DNA from: JAHFPN01 sp963765745
GTDB taxonomy: Bacteria; Pseudomonadota; Alphaproteobacteria; Rhizobiales; Xanthobacteraceae
Assembly (NCBI GenBank): GCA_963765745.1
Contig: CAVXXM010000013.1
Span: 140,229 to 204,228, forward strand
Length of the DNA: 64,000 bases
Direction of reading: 5' to 3'
Shown here in pieces: positions 1 through 9,710 of the stretch; position 1 is the first letter of the stretch; every line of letters begins with the position of its first letter. The notes under the pieces are model-generated. The model was not told the origin of the DNA. It ran no database searches and worked only from the letters and a program-made list of their open reading frames with translations. Position numbers and translations under genes: made by a program.

Positions 1-1548
1 GGAGGTTACCGTCGGCATCACCGAGGCATCGACCACGCGCAGCCCGTCGAGGCCGATCACCTTCAGGTTCGCGTCGACCACCGCCATCGCATCGGACGCG
101 AGCCCCATCTTGGCGGTGCCGACCGGGTGGAAGATCGTGGTGCTCACCTCGCCGGCCGCCTGCAAGAGCGCGGCCTCGTCGTCGTCGCGCGTAGCGGGGC
201 CGGGCGTAAGTTCCTCCGGCTTGTAAGGGGCGAGCGCGGCTTGGCGCATCATCTTGCGCGTGAGCCGGATGGAGTTGGCCGCCACGCGCTTGTCGCGCTC
301 GGTCGAAAGATAATTGAACTGCAGCGCCGGATGCGCCGCGGGGTCCGCGCTTTTCAGCCGCAAGGCGCCGCGGCTGGTGGGCCGCAGGTCATAGACCGAC
401 ATGGTGATGCCCGGATAGGGATCGAACGCGCCGCCATAGACAGCGCCGCTGCGCGAATAGGGCACTACGTTGAAGCCCAAGTCTGCACGCTCCTCGCCCG
501 GATGCGAGCGCGCGAAAATGCCGAGCGTCGAGGGCGCCATGGTCAGCGGGCCGGTGCGGAACAGCGCGTATTCGAGCCCCATCATGGCGCGGCCGATCAG
601 CGAGTTGTAGCGCTCGTTCAGCGTCTTGATGCCCTCGAGCCGGTACTGCATCCGCAATTGCAGATGGTCGTGCAGATTGCCGCCGACGCCGGGCTTGTCG
701 AGAACCGCCTCGATGCCGTGCTCGGCCAGATGCACGCCGGGGCCGACTCCCGAAAGCAATAGAAGTTGTGCGGAGCCGATCGACCCGGCGGACAGGATCA
801 CTTCACCTTTGGTGCGCGCCGTTTTTGATACGCCGCCTTTTCGATAGCGGATTCCGGCCGCGCGTTTGCCGTCGAACACGATCCGCTCGCAAAGCGTTTC
901 GGTCTCAAGCTTCAGGTTCTGCCGATTCAGCACCGGCTTGAGGAAAGCGTTGGCCGAGCTCCAGCGCCAGCCGTTCTTTTGGGTCACGACGTAATCGCCC
1001 ATGCCTTCGTTGTCGCCGGCATTGAGGTCACCGATCCAGCGCACCCCCATCTGCTCGGCAGCGCGGCGCACGACATCGACAACGGACCAGCCGACGCGCT
1101 GTTTCTCGACGCGCAGCTCGCCGCCGGCGCCGTAAAGCTCGCTGGCGCCGAGGTAATAATCCTCGTGCTTGGTGAAATGGGGCAGCACGTCGTTCCAACC
1201 CCAGCCGGTGAGACCGAGCTGGCGCCAATGGTCGAAATCCGCCGCCTGGCCGCGGATATAGACCATGGCATTGATCGACGAGGAGCCGCCGATCACCTTG
1301 CCGCGCGGGCAGAAGATCGACCGGTCGCCGAGACCCTTCTCCTTTTCGGTGGTGAAGCACCAATCGGCGCGCGGGTTGCTGACGGCGTAGAGGAACCCGC
1401 AGGGGATGTGGAACCAGATCCAATTGTCGCGCGTGCCGGCTTCCAGAATCAGCACGCGGTTCCTGGGGTCGGCGGAAAGACGATTGGCGAGCACGCAGCC
1501 CGCGGAGCCCGCGCCGACGATGATGTAGTCGAACTCTTCGCTGTCCAT
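1..1548 (-). CDS. GMC-family FAD-dependent oxidoreductase (choline dehydrogenase-like), C-terminus cut by window edge
   Basis: Flavoprotein of the glucose-methanol-choline family, which oxidises alcohols with FAD. The start at 1548 gives a Rossmann motif at residues 12-17 (GAGSAG) right after DYIIV, and a GMC signature at residues 81-100 (RGKVIGGSSSINA). The second family signature, GSIGSAQLLLLSGVGP, lies mid-protein. The catalytic-type histidine is H474 in HPVGTAKMG. The frame stays open to base 1, ending in MPTVTS, so about the last 20-25 residues, including the GNTNAP-type end, lie outside the window. It is divergent from the IlvD-like gene. The substrate cannot be read from sequence; polyethylene glycol, choline or aliphatic alcohol dehydrogenases are all possible. 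Confidence 0.9.
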   Translation of the reverse strand, partial: MDSEEFDYIIVGAGSAGCVLANRLSADPRNRVLILEAGTRDNWIWFHIPCGFLYAVSNPRADWCFTTEKEKGLGDRSIFCPRGKVIGGSSSINAMVYIRGQAADFDHWRQLGLTGWGWNDVLPHFTKHEDYYLGASELYGAGGELRVEKQRVGWSVVDVVRRAAEQMGVRWIGDLNAGDNEGMGDYVVTQKNGWRWSSANAFLKPVLNRQNLKLETETLCERIVFDGKRAAGIRYRKGGVSKTARTKGEVILSAGSIGSAQLLLLSGVGPGVHLAEHGIEAVLDKPGVGGNLHDHLQLRMQYRLEGIKTLNERYNSLIGRAMMGLEYALFRTGPLTMAPSTLGIFARSHPGEERADLGFNVVPYSRSGAVYGGAFDPYPGITMSVYDLRPTSRGALRLKSADPAAHPALQFNYLSTERDKRVAANSIRLTRKMMRQAALAPYKPEELTPGPATRDDDEAALLQAAGEVSTTIFHPVGTAKMGLASDAMAVVDANLKVIGLDGLRVVDASVMPTVTS

Positions 1549-1577
1549 CGGCGTGTGGGCTCCGTCCCGTCCTTGTT

Positions 1578-1607
1578 TTGGCAATTATGCGAAGGGCTTC
1601 CTATACT
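1578..1607 (+). promoter_or_regulatory. Candidate sigma70-type promoter for the IlvD-like gene
   Basis: TTGGCA at 1578-1583 and TATACT at 1602-1607 are separated by 18 bases. Each hexamer differs from consensus at one position. It lies in the 98-base divergent gap, about 40 bases before the chosen start at 1647. Found by eye only. Confidence 0.4.
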
Positions 1608-1646
1608 CGCAACCCACATCGCACGCTATTGCAGGAGGATGCCGGA

Positions 1647-3326
1647 ATGAAGCGGAAGCTCAGGAGCAACTTCGAATATGGCACATCGCGCTGGGCCGTG
1701 CGGCGGGCGCAATGGCGCGCGCTGGGCCTGACCGACGAGGACATGGAGAAACCGAAGATCGCGGTGGTCAACTCCTCCTCGGAGCTCTCGATCTGCTACA
1801 GCCACCTCGACGGCGTCGCCAAGGTGGTCAAGGAGGCGATCCGCGCGGCGGGCGGGCTTCCGTTCGAAATCCGCACCATGGCGCCTTCCGATTTCATCAC
1901 CAGCGCCGGCCGGGCGGCGACGTATCTGCTGCCCAGCCGCGACCTGATCGCCAACGACATCGAGGTCGCGGTGGAGGGCGCGCAACTCGACGGCATGGTG
2001 TGCCTGGCGTCCTGCGACAAGACGCCGCCGGGCCAGCTCATGGCGGCGGCGCGCACGAACCTTCCCGCCATCATGGTGATCTGCGGCTATCAGCCGAGCG
2101 GCGAATACAAGGGCAAGCACGTCGATATCGAGGACGTGTTTCTGTCGGCCGGGCATGTGCTTGCCGGCAAGCTTTCGGCCGATGATCTGAAAGGAATGAG
2201 CGAGAACGCGATTCGCGGACCGGGCGTGTGCTCGGGCATGGGTACTGCGAATTCGATGCACGTGGTGTGCGAGGCGCTCGGCATGACGCTGCCGGGCGCG
2301 GCGCCGGTCGCCGCCAATAGTCCGAGGATGATGGATACCGTGCGCAGCTCCGGCGAGCGCATCGTGCAGATGGTGTGGGACGATATCCGCCCGCGCGCGG
2401 TGATGACCCCGGGCGCATTTCAGAACGCAGTGATGATGGTGCTCGCGGTCTCGGGCTCGATCAACACGATCAAGCATCTGCAGGCGGTGGCGGTCGAGGC
2501 CAAGACCGATATCGACGTCTATGGGCTGTTCGAGCGGCTCGGCGAAAAGGTGCCGGTGCTTTCGGCGGTGCGGCCGAACGGTCCCGACTCGATCGAAGCG
2601 TTCGAGGCGGCGGGCGGCGCGCGCGCGATCATGAAGCAACTCGAGCCGATGCTCGACACCGGCGCGCTGACGGTTTCCGGGCGTACGGTGAAGGAGAATT
2701 TGCGCGACGTGAAAGTCGCCGATGAGAACGTGATCCGGCCGCTGGCGCGCGCGTTTTCGAAGAAGCCCGCAATCGTGATCCTGCACGGCTCGCTCGCGCC
2801 CGACGGCGCGATCGTGAAAATGGGCCTCACCCAGGGCCGTATCCTCAAGTTTTCCGGCAAGGCCAGGGTGTTCGACACGCCGGAGTCCTCCGTGCAGGCC
2901 GTGCAGAGGGGCGAGATCAAGCCGGGCGACGCGGTCGTGCTGCGCAATGTCGGCGTCCGCGGCGGGCCCGGCATGGGCGGCGCTTCGCGGACCGTGTTCG
3001 CGCTCGACGGCATGGGGCTCGGCGCCTCGGTCGCGGTCGTGACCGACGGGCAGCTTTCGGGACTCGTGAACGTCGGCCTCGTGGTTGGCGAGGTGACGCC
3101 CGAATCCGCGATGGGCGGGGCGCTGGCGCTGGTGCAGGACGGCGATCCGATTTCGATCGACGTGGAGAAACGCAAGATCGATCTCGAAGTGCCGGCGGCC
3201 GAGCTGGCAGCGCGGCGCGCAAAGCTGAAACCGCGCGCGCCCACGACCGACAGCGGCTGGCTCTCGATCTACGAGCGTACGGTGTCGCCGCTGTCGCAGG
3301 GCGCGTCGCTCTTGGGCAAGAACTGA
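1647..3326 (+). CDS. IlvD/Edd-family dehydratase (dihydroxy-acid or sugar-acid dehydratase)
   Basis: Fe-S dehydratase of 559 residues that would remove water from a dihydroxy or polyhydroxy acid. The three expected cluster cysteines are present: C50 (in LSICYSH), C123 (in ASCDKTPPG) and C195 (in GPGVCSGMG). A late TDGQLSG motif matches the C-terminal family signature. The start at 1647 is chosen because AGGAGG sits at 1633-1638; an in-frame ATG at 1578 has no such site and overlaps the promoter. The length fits both dihydroxy-acid dehydratase and the pentonate/hexonate dehydratases. Because the neighbours are catabolic, a sugar-acid dehydratase is at least as likely as a biosynthetic IlvD. 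Confidence 0.88.
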   Translation: MKRKLRSNFEYGTSRWAVRRAQWRALGLTDEDMEKPKIAVVNSSSELSICYSHLDGVAKVVKEAIRAAGGLPFEIRTMAPSDFITSAGRAATYLLPSRDLIANDIEVAVEGAQLDGMVCLASCDKTPPGQLMAAARTNLPAIMVICGYQPSGEYKGKHVDIEDVFLSAGHVLAGKLSADDLKGMSENAIRGPGVCSGMGTANSMHVVCEALGMTLPGAAPVAANSPRMMDTVRSSGERIVQMVWDDIRPRAVMTPGAFQNAVMMVLAVSGSINTIKHLQAVAVEAKTDIDVYGLFERLGEKVPVLSAVRPNGPDSIEAFEAAGGARAIMKQLEPMLDTGALTVSGRTVKENLRDVKVADENVIRPLARAFSKKPAIVILHGSLAPDGAIVKMGLTQGRILKFSGKARVFDTPESSVQAVQRGEIKPGDAVVLRNVGVRGGPGMGGASRTVFALDGMGLGASVAVVTDGQLSGLVNVGLVVGEVTPESAMGGALALVQDGDPISIDVEKRKIDLEVPAAELAARRAKLKPRAPTTDSGWLSIYERTVSPLSQGASLLGKN

Positions 3327-3332
3327 GCGGCG

Positions 3333-4156
3333 TCAGCAGACGCTGTTGTAGCGCTCGATGCAGGTAGCGAGCACCTCGTCGCCCGGCCGCTTCCACCATT
3401 GCGTGGAGAGGATCTCGACTTCCTGCGGGCCGGAATAGCCGGCGGCCTCGATCATGTTTCCGGATGCGTTTCAGGTCGATGACGCCGTCGCCCATCATGC
3501 CGCGGTCGAGCAGCATGTCGCGGGTCGGCACCAGCCAGTCGCAGATGTGATGGGCGAGGATGCGCTTCTCCGCGCCGGCGCGCGCGATCTGCGCGGCCAG
3601 ATCGGGGTCCCACCACAGGTGATAAACGTCGACGGCTACTCCGGTGCCCGCGCCAAGGCGCGCGCACATGTCGAGGGCTTGGCCTAGCGTGTTCACGCAG
3701 GCGCGGTCGGCGGCATACATCGGGTGCAAGGGCTCAATGCGCGAGCGGGACTCGGTTCGCGCGCGCGTGCGGCAACACCGCCGCGATCCCCTCCTCCACC
3801 ATGGCCCGCGCGCCCGCGATATCGCGCGAGCCAGCGGGCAGGCCGCCGACCACCAGCACGAGACAATCGGCGCCGATGGCGGCGGCCTCGTCGATCGCCT
3901 TCTTGTTGTCGTCGATCGCCTTCTGCCGCCCCGCTTGATCGGGCGCGGGGAAGAAACCGCCGCGGCAATAGCTCGTCACCCGCATGCCGTGGCCCTTGAT
4001 GACGCGCGCGGACTCTTCAAGCCCGATGGCGGCGACCTGCTCGCGCCAGGGCGCGACCGCGCGGATGCCTCGCTTGGCGCAGGCCTCGACCGCCTCGCGC
4101 AGATTCCATTGCTCGCGCACGGTCGCCAGATTGATCGAGAGGCCCTCGGTGCGCAC
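3333..4156 (-). pseudogene. Sugar phosphate isomerase/epimerase-like TIM-barrel protein, two frame breaks
   Basis: Xylose-isomerase-like TIM barrel of about 273 residues once the frame is repaired. The GTG start at 4156 lies four bases after the tctA stop. The first frame gives the N-terminal half (CLVLVVGGLPAGSRD). An extra base near 3739 moves into the frame with DVYHLWWDPDLA and HICDWLVPTRD, and another near 3456 into MIEAAGYSGPQEVEIL, ending at 3333. All parts align as one protein without internal stops, so sequence error is likelier than decay. Last gene of the Gfo/DUF993/Tct run, so it may isomerise a product of the same imported substrate. Confidence 0.75.
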
Positions 4157-4159
4157 CGG

Positions 4160-5683
4160 TCAGCTCCCGCGACGGAACACTTGCGTGGCGGCGCCCCAAG
4201 CGCGGGCGGCGGCCGCGTGGAACACCGGGACATTGAGCAGGATCGTTCCGGCAACGAGCGCAAACATCACAAAGGCGATCGGCCGGGTAATGAAAGGCAG
4301 AAGATCGCCGTCCGAAAGCACCAGCCCGCGGCGAAGATTCTTCTCCATCAGATCGCCGAGCACGATGCCGAGCACCAGAGGCGCCATCGGAAAATTGAGC
4401 TGGCGCAGGAAGAAGCCGATGACGCCGAAGGCGAGCATCACATAGACGTCGAATAGCCGCTGCGAGATCGCATAAGAGCCGACCACGCAGAGCACGAAGA
4501 TCACCGGCATGATCAAAGTCTGCGGGAATTGTAGAATCTTGATCAGAAGCTTCGTCAGCGTGAGGCCATAGATCAGGATGCCGACGCTGGCGATGAACAT
4601 CATCGCCACCACGTCGTACACGAATTTCGGGTTCTCGATCATGATCAATGGGCCGGGATTGACGCCGTGGATCAGCATGGCGGCGAGCAGCACGGCCGCC
4701 GGCGCCGAGCCGGGCACCGCAAGCGCCAGCACCGGGATCACTGCGCCGGGCACGCAGGCATTGTCGCCGGTCTCGGCCGCCATCAGGCCTTCGATCGAGC
4801 CCTTGCCGAATTTCTCCTTCTCCTTGCTGGCGCGCTTGGCCGCGGCATAGGAAGCCCAGGCGGCGACGTCCTCGCCGACGCCGGGCACGATGCCGATGCC
4901 GGTGCCGATCAGGCCGGAGCGGATCACGGTGCGCCAATATTGCGCGACGTCGCGGATCTTCGGGATCACGGTATCGAACGCGTTGATCGTCACCGCGCGC
5001 GGCACGTCCTTCATCACGGTGAGCACCTCGGCGAAGCCGAAGGCGCCGACGAGAGCGGGCACCAGCGAAATGCCGCCGGAAATATCGTGGATGCCGAAGG
5101 TGTAGCGATCATAGGCATAGAGCCCGTCCTGGCCGATGCCGGCGATGAACAGACCGAGGAAGCCGGCCATCCAGCCTTTGATCGGATCGTTGCCGGTGAG
5201 GTTGCCGGAAATGACGACGCCGAACACCGCGAGCCAGAAGAACTCGTAGGCGCCGAACTTGAGCGCCATTTCGCCCAGTACCGGCGTGAAGAAGGCGAGC
5301 GCGAGCATGCCGATCCAGGTGCCGAGCACGGAGCCGGAGGTGGCGATGCCCATGGCGCGGCCGGCCAGCCCCTGCTTGGCCAGCGCGTGGCCGTCGAGGC
5401 AGGACGCGGCCGAGGCCGGCGTGCCGGGAATGTTCAACAGGATCGCGCTGCGGCTGCCGCCATAGATCGCGCCGACATAGGTGCAGATCAGGATCAGCAG
5501 CGCCTGGCTCGGCGGCAGCGAGATCGTGAGCGTCGTCATCAGCGCAACACCCATCGTGGCGGTGAGGCCCGGCAATGCGCCGATGATGAAGCCGACTAGC
5601 GAGGAGACCAGCGCGAAAAAGATCGAGGCCGGCGTCATGAAACCGGCGAGCGAATTGAAAAAGCCGAGGATCCCGTCGAACAT
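4160..5683 (-). CDS. tctA: Tripartite tricarboxylate transporter, large membrane subunit TctA
   Basis: Integral membrane permease of 507 residues with about a dozen hydrophobic segments, the usual TctA size. The diagnostic N-terminal pieces are visible: GALPGLTATMGVA and YVGAIYGGSRSAILLNIPGTP. TctA carries the solute across the membrane using an ion gradient after delivery by a periplasmic TctC. It follows tctB by 8 bases and precedes the TIM-barrel gene by 3, so all are probably co-transcribed. The solute is unknown; neighbours suggest a carboxylate or sugar acid. Confidence 0.93.
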   Translation of the reverse strand: MFDGILGFFNSLAGFMTPASIFFALVSSLVGFIIGALPGLTATMGVALMTTLTISLPPSQALLILICTYVGAIYGGSRSAILLNIPGTPASAASCLDGHALAKQGLAGRAMGIATSGSVLGTWIGMLALAFFTPVLGEMALKFGAYEFFWLAVFGVVISGNLTGNDPIKGWMAGFLGLFIAGIGQDGLYAYDRYTFGIHDISGGISLVPALVGAFGFAEVLTVMKDVPRAVTINAFDTVIPKIRDVAQYWRTVIRSGLIGTGIGIVPGVGEDVAAWASYAAAKRASKEKEKFGKGSIEGLMAAETGDNACVPGAVIPVLALAVPGSAPAAVLLAAMLIHGVNPGPLIMIENPKFVYDVVAMMFIASVGILIYGLTLTKLLIKILQFPQTLIMPVIFVLCVVGSYAISQRLFDVYVMLAFGVIGFFLRQLNFPMAPLVLGIVLGDLMEKNLRRGLVLSDGDLLPFITRPIAFVMFALVAGTILLNVPVFHAAAARAWGAATQVFRRGS

Positions 5684-5691
5684 CGGGGCGC

Positions 5692-6198
5692 TCAGGGCAA
5701 CCGGACCAGGAAGAGATCCTGGAACAGGTAGTGGATGGCGAAGCCGGCGATGAGACCGAAGACAATAGCGAACATGGCGCCGCGCGCCAGCGTGCCGTCG
5801 CGGCGGCGCTCAGGGAACTGGAAGACGAAGACCGTGACGGCTGTGAAGAGTGCGGCCGCCAGCCAGAACGGCGGGCCGCGGCCGACAAGGCCGATGGCGA
5901 AGCTGAGGCACAGCAGGAGCGCGGCGATCAGCCGCCAGTGGTCGGCGATCCTGAGCTCCGGCAAGCGCACGTTCGCGAGCGCGCCCGCGCGCGCGGCGCG
6001 GCCCATGAGAATGATCGACATCAGCGCGATCGCCGCTCCGAGCAGCCCGGGCACCAGGCCGGGCGCCGTATAGATCGCGGCGGACAGGCGCTCGAGGCGG
6101 TCCATCTGCCAGGCGCCGATCATGATGGCGAGCGCAAGCGCGAGCCAAGCCGCTCCCGTCAGCAGATCGGCGAGCGGCGCCGGTTTCTCGTCGTCCAT
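5692..6198 (-). CDS. tctB: Tripartite tricarboxylate transporter, small membrane subunit TctB
   Basis: Small four-helix membrane protein of 168 residues. Typical TctB features are the N-terminal hydrophobic segment, the GLVPGLLGAAIALMSI helix and a C-terminal helix ending LFQDLFLVRLP. It sits between tctC (55 bases upstream, with a stem-loop in the gap) and tctA (8 bases downstream). It has the usual role of accessory subunit of the TctA permease. Confidence 0.88.
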   Translation of the reverse strand: MDDEKPAPLADLLTGAAWLALALAIMIGAWQMDRLERLSAAIYTAPGLVPGLLGAAIALMSIILMGRAARAGALANVRLPELRIADHWRLIAALLLCLSFAIGLVGRGPPFWLAAALFTAVTVFVFQFPERRRDGTLARGAMFAIVFGLIAGFAIHYLFQDLFLVRLP

Positions 6199-6215
6199 GT
6201 TTGAGCCTTGAAAGG

Positions 6216-6241
6216 AAGGCCGCTCCTTGCGGAGCGGCCTT
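6216..6241. terminator. Intercistronic stem-loop between tctC and tctB
   Basis: AAGGCCGCTCC (6216-6226) pairs perfectly with GGAGCGGCCTT (6231-6241) around a four-base loop. In the leftward direction only a short CCTTTC tail follows, so it is more likely a partial terminator or a 3'-end stabiliser of the tctC message than a full stop. Confidence 0.6.
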
Positions 6242-6253
6242 CACGTCGTTCGG

Positions 6254-7255
6254 TCAGGAGCGCGGAATGCCGACGGTGTCGGGCGCAACCTTCGACTTGC
6301 CGCTGTCGTGCAGGAGCCAGCCATAGGCCTGGATCGCGGGCATGGCCGCCTTGAGCGCGGCGTCGCCGGCGGACGGAGCGAAGACCGCGCCGTTCTTCTC
6401 GGCATAGGCCTTGATCGTGGCCGACTTCCCGATCACGTCGGCCCAGATCTTGTCGAGCGTGGCCAGTACCGCCGGCGGAGCGCTCTTCGGCACAAAAATG
6501 CCGAAATAGTTGGTATCGGGCTTGAAGCCCGAAACCTGCGCGGTGACCGGCGGGATGGTGCCGAAGCCCTCGAGCACGAGCGGCTGGTCGGAGAGCACCG
6601 CGAGTGCGCGCAGACGATTGGCGCGGAGCATGTTGGCCTGCTCGACCGCGAGCTGCGTGGTCACCTCGGTTTCGCCGGCGACCGTGGCGTTCACCGCCGG
6701 ATTGCCGCCGTCATAGGTGACGTGCTTGTAGGTCAGCTTCAGCGCGCGCGTGAAGGTCTCGATCGCCGCATGGCCGGAGGAATTGATACCGGCGGTGGCG
6801 ACCGTCACTTGGCCCGGCTTCGCCTTCATGGCGGCCACGAGATCGGCCGCGGTCTTGTAGGGCGAATTCGGGTTCACGCCGAGCACGGAGACGTTGGCGA
6901 CCACGAGATAGAGCCGCCAGTCGGCGACCTTGGTGTCCAAGAGACCGCTGATGACGTAGGTGCCGATGTCCTTGGCCGCACCCGAGGCCCAGGTGTAGCC
7001 GTCCTTCGGCGCCTCGAGCACGTTCTTGGTGCCGATCGAGCCGGACGCGCCCGGCTGATTGATCACCACGACTTTCTGGCCGAGCGCCTTCTCGATCTCG
7101 GCGGCGGTGACGCGCACCACCTGATCGGTCGAGCCGCCGGCGGCCCATGGCACCACGATGGTGATCGGCTTGTCCGGCTTCCAGGCGTATTGGGCCGATG
7201 CAGTGCCGATGAACCCGAGCACGGCCGCGGCCGCAAGCGTGAAGATACGAAGCAT
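6254..7255 (-). CDS. tctC: Tripartite tricarboxylate transporter solute-binding protein (TctC/Bug family)
   Basis: Secreted periplasmic receptor of 333 residues. The start at 7255 is preceded by GGAGG and opens a signal peptide (MLRIFTLAAAAVLGF, cleavage after SAQ). The Bug-family core follows: PITIVVPWAAGGSTDQVVR near the N-terminus, GASGSIGTKNV, and the mid-protein HVTYDGGNPAVNATVAG. An upstream in-frame start at 7306 would spoil the signal peptide. It delivers the solute to TctA/TctB, encoded just downstream. Confidence 0.92.
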   Translation of the reverse strand: MLRIFTLAAAAVLGFIGTASAQYAWKPDKPITIVVPWAAGGSTDQVVRVTAAEIEKALGQKVVVINQPGASGSIGTKNVLEAPKDGYTWASGAAKDIGTYVISGLLDTKVADWRLYLVVANVSVLGVNPNSPYKTAADLVAAMKAKPGQVTVATAGINSSGHAAIETFTRALKLTYKHVTYDGGNPAVNATVAGETEVTTQLAVEQANMLRANRLRALAVLSDQPLVLEGFGTIPPVTAQVSGFKPDTNYFGIFVPKSAPPAVLATLDKIWADVIGKSATIKAYAEKNGAVFAPSAGDAALKAAMPAIQAYGWLLHDSGKSKVAPDTVGIPRS

Positions 7256-7339
7256 GGTTTCCTCCCTAGACGATTGCGTTCTTCCGTTTCGATCGAACCG
7301 ATTCACGCCGGCCGACCGTCTTGCCTTCCCGCTCGCGGC

Positions 7340-8506
7340 TCAGGCCAGGCCGTGCACCGCGAGCAGTTTCGACATGCGCGCCGCCGCCAGGTCCGGGTCG
7401 TGCAGGACGCGGGCCTTGTCGGCGAGGCGGAATAGTTCGGCCAGATGCAGGATGGAGCGCGCGCTTTCCTGGCCGCCGAGCATGATGAAATGATCCTGCA
7501 GGCCGTTGAGCCAGGCAAGGAACACTACGCCGGTCTTGTAGAAGCGGGTCGGCGCTTTGAAGATGTGGCGCGAGAGCGGCACGGTCGGCTCAAGAATGCC
7601 GTGGAAGCCCTGTAAATCGCCCTTGGCGAGACGGGCGAGCGAGGCGGAGGCGGCCGGCGCGATGGCGTCGAAAATGCCCAAGAGCGCGTCGGAATGGCCC
7701 TCGTCGTCGCCGGCGATCAGCTCCGCGTAGTTGAAGTCGTCGCCGGTATACATGCGCACGCCCGCGGGCAGGCGGCGGCGCATGGCGATTTCCTTTTCTT
7801 TCGACAGAAGCGAAATCTTGACGCCGTCGATCTTGGCGGCGTGCTCATGGAGGATCGCAAGGCACGTCTCCATCGCCGCCATGTGGTCAGCGTTGCCCCA
7901 ATAGCTGGCGAGCGCCGGATCGAACATCTCGCCAAGCCAATGGATGATCACGGGCTGCTTCACTTGGCGCAGAATCCGGCCATAGACGCGGGCGTAGTCC
8001 TCCGGGCCTCTGGCGGCGCGGGCGAGTGCGCGGCTCGCCATCACGATCAGCCGGCCACCCATGGCCTCGACCGCCTCGATCTGCTCTTCGTAAGCGCGGA
8101 TCACGTCGTCCACGCTCACCTCCGGCCCGGGCGCGATGTGGTCGGTGCCGACACCGCAGGCGATCTTAACGCCGGGTCGTTGCTTTGCCGCATCGAGCGC
8201 GCGGCGGATCAGCTCGCGAGCGCCGTTCCAGTCCAGCCCCATGCCGCGCTGGGCCGTGTCCATGGACTCGGCGACGCCGAGCCCGAGGTCCCAGAGATAT
8301 TCCCGAAACGCGATGGTGCGCTCCCAGTCGATCGCGGCATCGAGCCAGGGATCGTTGTCGGCCAAGGGATCGGCGACCACGTGGGCGGCGGCGAAGGCGA
8401 CCCGATTGAAGCTCTTGGTCTCGGCCTTGGACGGAAACTGGATCGGCTCGCCGGTCCGATACGGCTCGAGGCGGCGCTCTACGGTGGGAAGCGAAATCGT
8501 CGCCAT
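7340..8506 (-). CDS. DUF993 family protein (dihydrodipicolinate synthase-like TIM barrel)
   Basis: A 388-residue protein matching the DUF993 family, usually annotated as dihydrodipicolinate synthase family. Visible blocks include IACGVGTDHI, the VIIHWLGEMFDPALASYWGN segment, DGVKISLLS (lysine in the Schiff-base-like position) and the RMYTGDDFNYAELI run. The start at 8506 follows the Gfo/Idh stop by two bases, so the two are translationally linked. The family's reaction is not established for this context; an aldolase or retro-aldol step after the Gfo/Idh oxidation would fit. Confidence 0.82.
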   Translation of the reverse strand: MATISLPTVERRLEPYRTGEPIQFPSKAETKSFNRVAFAAAHVVADPLADNDPWLDAAIDWERTIAFREYLWDLGLGVAESMDTAQRGMGLDWNGARELIRRALDAAKQRPGVKIACGVGTDHIAPGPEVSVDDVIRAYEEQIEAVEAMGGRLIVMASRALARAARGPEDYARVYGRILRQVKQPVIIHWLGEMFDPALASYWGNADHMAAMETCLAILHEHAAKIDGVKISLLSKEKEIAMRRRLPAGVRMYTGDDFNYAELIAGDDEGHSDALLGIFDAIAPAASASLARLAKGDLQGFHGILEPTVPLSRHIFKAPTRFYKTGVVFLAWLNGLQDHFIMLGGQESARSILHLAELFRLADKARVLHDPDLAAARMSKLLAVHGLA

Positions 8507-8508
8507 GG

Positions 8509-9662
8509 TCAGATCTTCAGCTCCGGCACGTCGATCCAGCGCCGCTCGGCCCAGCTCTTCATGCCGAGCTCGGCGAGCTGCACGCCCTTGGCGCCTTCCA
8601 CGAGGTCGTGGCTCCAAGGCGCATCGGCGCAGACATGGCGGATGAAGCCTTCCCACTGAATCTTGAAGCCGTTATCGTAGTGGATGTTGTCGGAAACTTC
8701 CTCCCACTGCTCGCGAAAGTCGATGGTTTGCGGAACATCGGGATTCCAGACCGGCCGCGGCGTCTTCTCGCGGGGCTGGGTCCAACAGCGGGTGAGCCCC
8801 GCGACCGCAGAGCCGTGGGTTCCGTCGACCTGAAAGGTCACCAGATCGTCGCGCCGCACGCGCACGCACCAGGATGAGTTGATGTGAGCGATGACCCCGC
8901 CTTCGAGCTGGAAGGTCGTGTAGGCGGCGTCATCTACGTCAGCCGCATAGGTCTTGCCGCTCTCATCGACGCGGCTCGGAATATGGTTGGCGCCGAGGCA
9001 GCTCACGGCTTTCACTTTTCCGAAAAGATTGTCGAGCACATAGCGCCAATGGCAGAGCATATCGAGGATGATGCCGCCGCCCTCGGCCTTCTTGTAGTTC
9101 CAGCTCGGGCGCTGTGCGGGCACGCCCCAGTCGCCCTCGAACACCCAGTAGCCGAACTCGCTGCGCACCGAGAGCATGCGGCCAAAGAAGCCGGCTTCGC
9201 TCAGCGCCTTGATCTTGCGCAACCCCGGCAGAAAAAGCTTATCCTGCACGACGCCGTGCTTGACGCCCTTCTTTTTCGCGAGCTTGGCGAGCGCAACAGC
9301 CTTGTCGAGGTTGTCGGCGACCGGCTTCTCGCAATAGACGTGCTTGCCGGATTCGATGGCGCGGCTAACGAGATCGGCACGCGCCTGTGTCGTCGCGGCG
9401 TCGAAAAAGATCGTATCGTTCTCGTTCTTGAGTGCGGCGTCGAGATCGGCGGTGTGCCGCTCAATCCCCTGTTCGCGGGCGAGAGCGGCGACTTTCTCGG
9501 CATTGCGGCCGACCAGGATCGGATCGGGCATGACCCGATCGCCGTTCGGAAGCGAAACGCCCCCCGCTTGCGGATGGCGACGATCGAGCGCACGAGGTGC
9601 TGGTTCAGCCCCATGCGTCCCGTGACGCCGTGCATGACGATGCCGAGCGTGCGTGTCGCCAA
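8509..9662 (-). CDS. Gfo/Idh/MocA-family oxidoreductase, one frame break near the N-terminus
   Basis: NAD(P)-dependent dehydrogenase of about 384 residues. A TTG start at 9662 is supported by GGAGG a few bases upstream and gives the nucleotide-binding loop HGVTGRMG. A run of six C on the plus strand near 9560 needs a seventh for the frame to join SLPNGDRVMPDPILVG; this is a homopolymer loss. Downstream come the family's GKHVYCEKPVADN motif (the conserved EKP lysine) and the GGGIILDMLCHWRYVLD block. First gene of the Gfo-DUF993-Tct-TIM run, facing the 3' end of the TetR gene. Substrate probably a polyol or sugar derivative. Confidence 0.82.
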
Positions 9663-9710
9663 CTTGCCTTCCTCCCGATGGCTTGCCGCAGCTTGCGTTG
9701 CGCGGTCTAA

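Noticed and set aside
1626..2786. 386-residue open frame antisense to the IlvD-like gene
   Set aside because: His/Arg/Ala-rich shadow with no motif; the opposite strand encodes a complete dehydratase with all three cluster cysteines.
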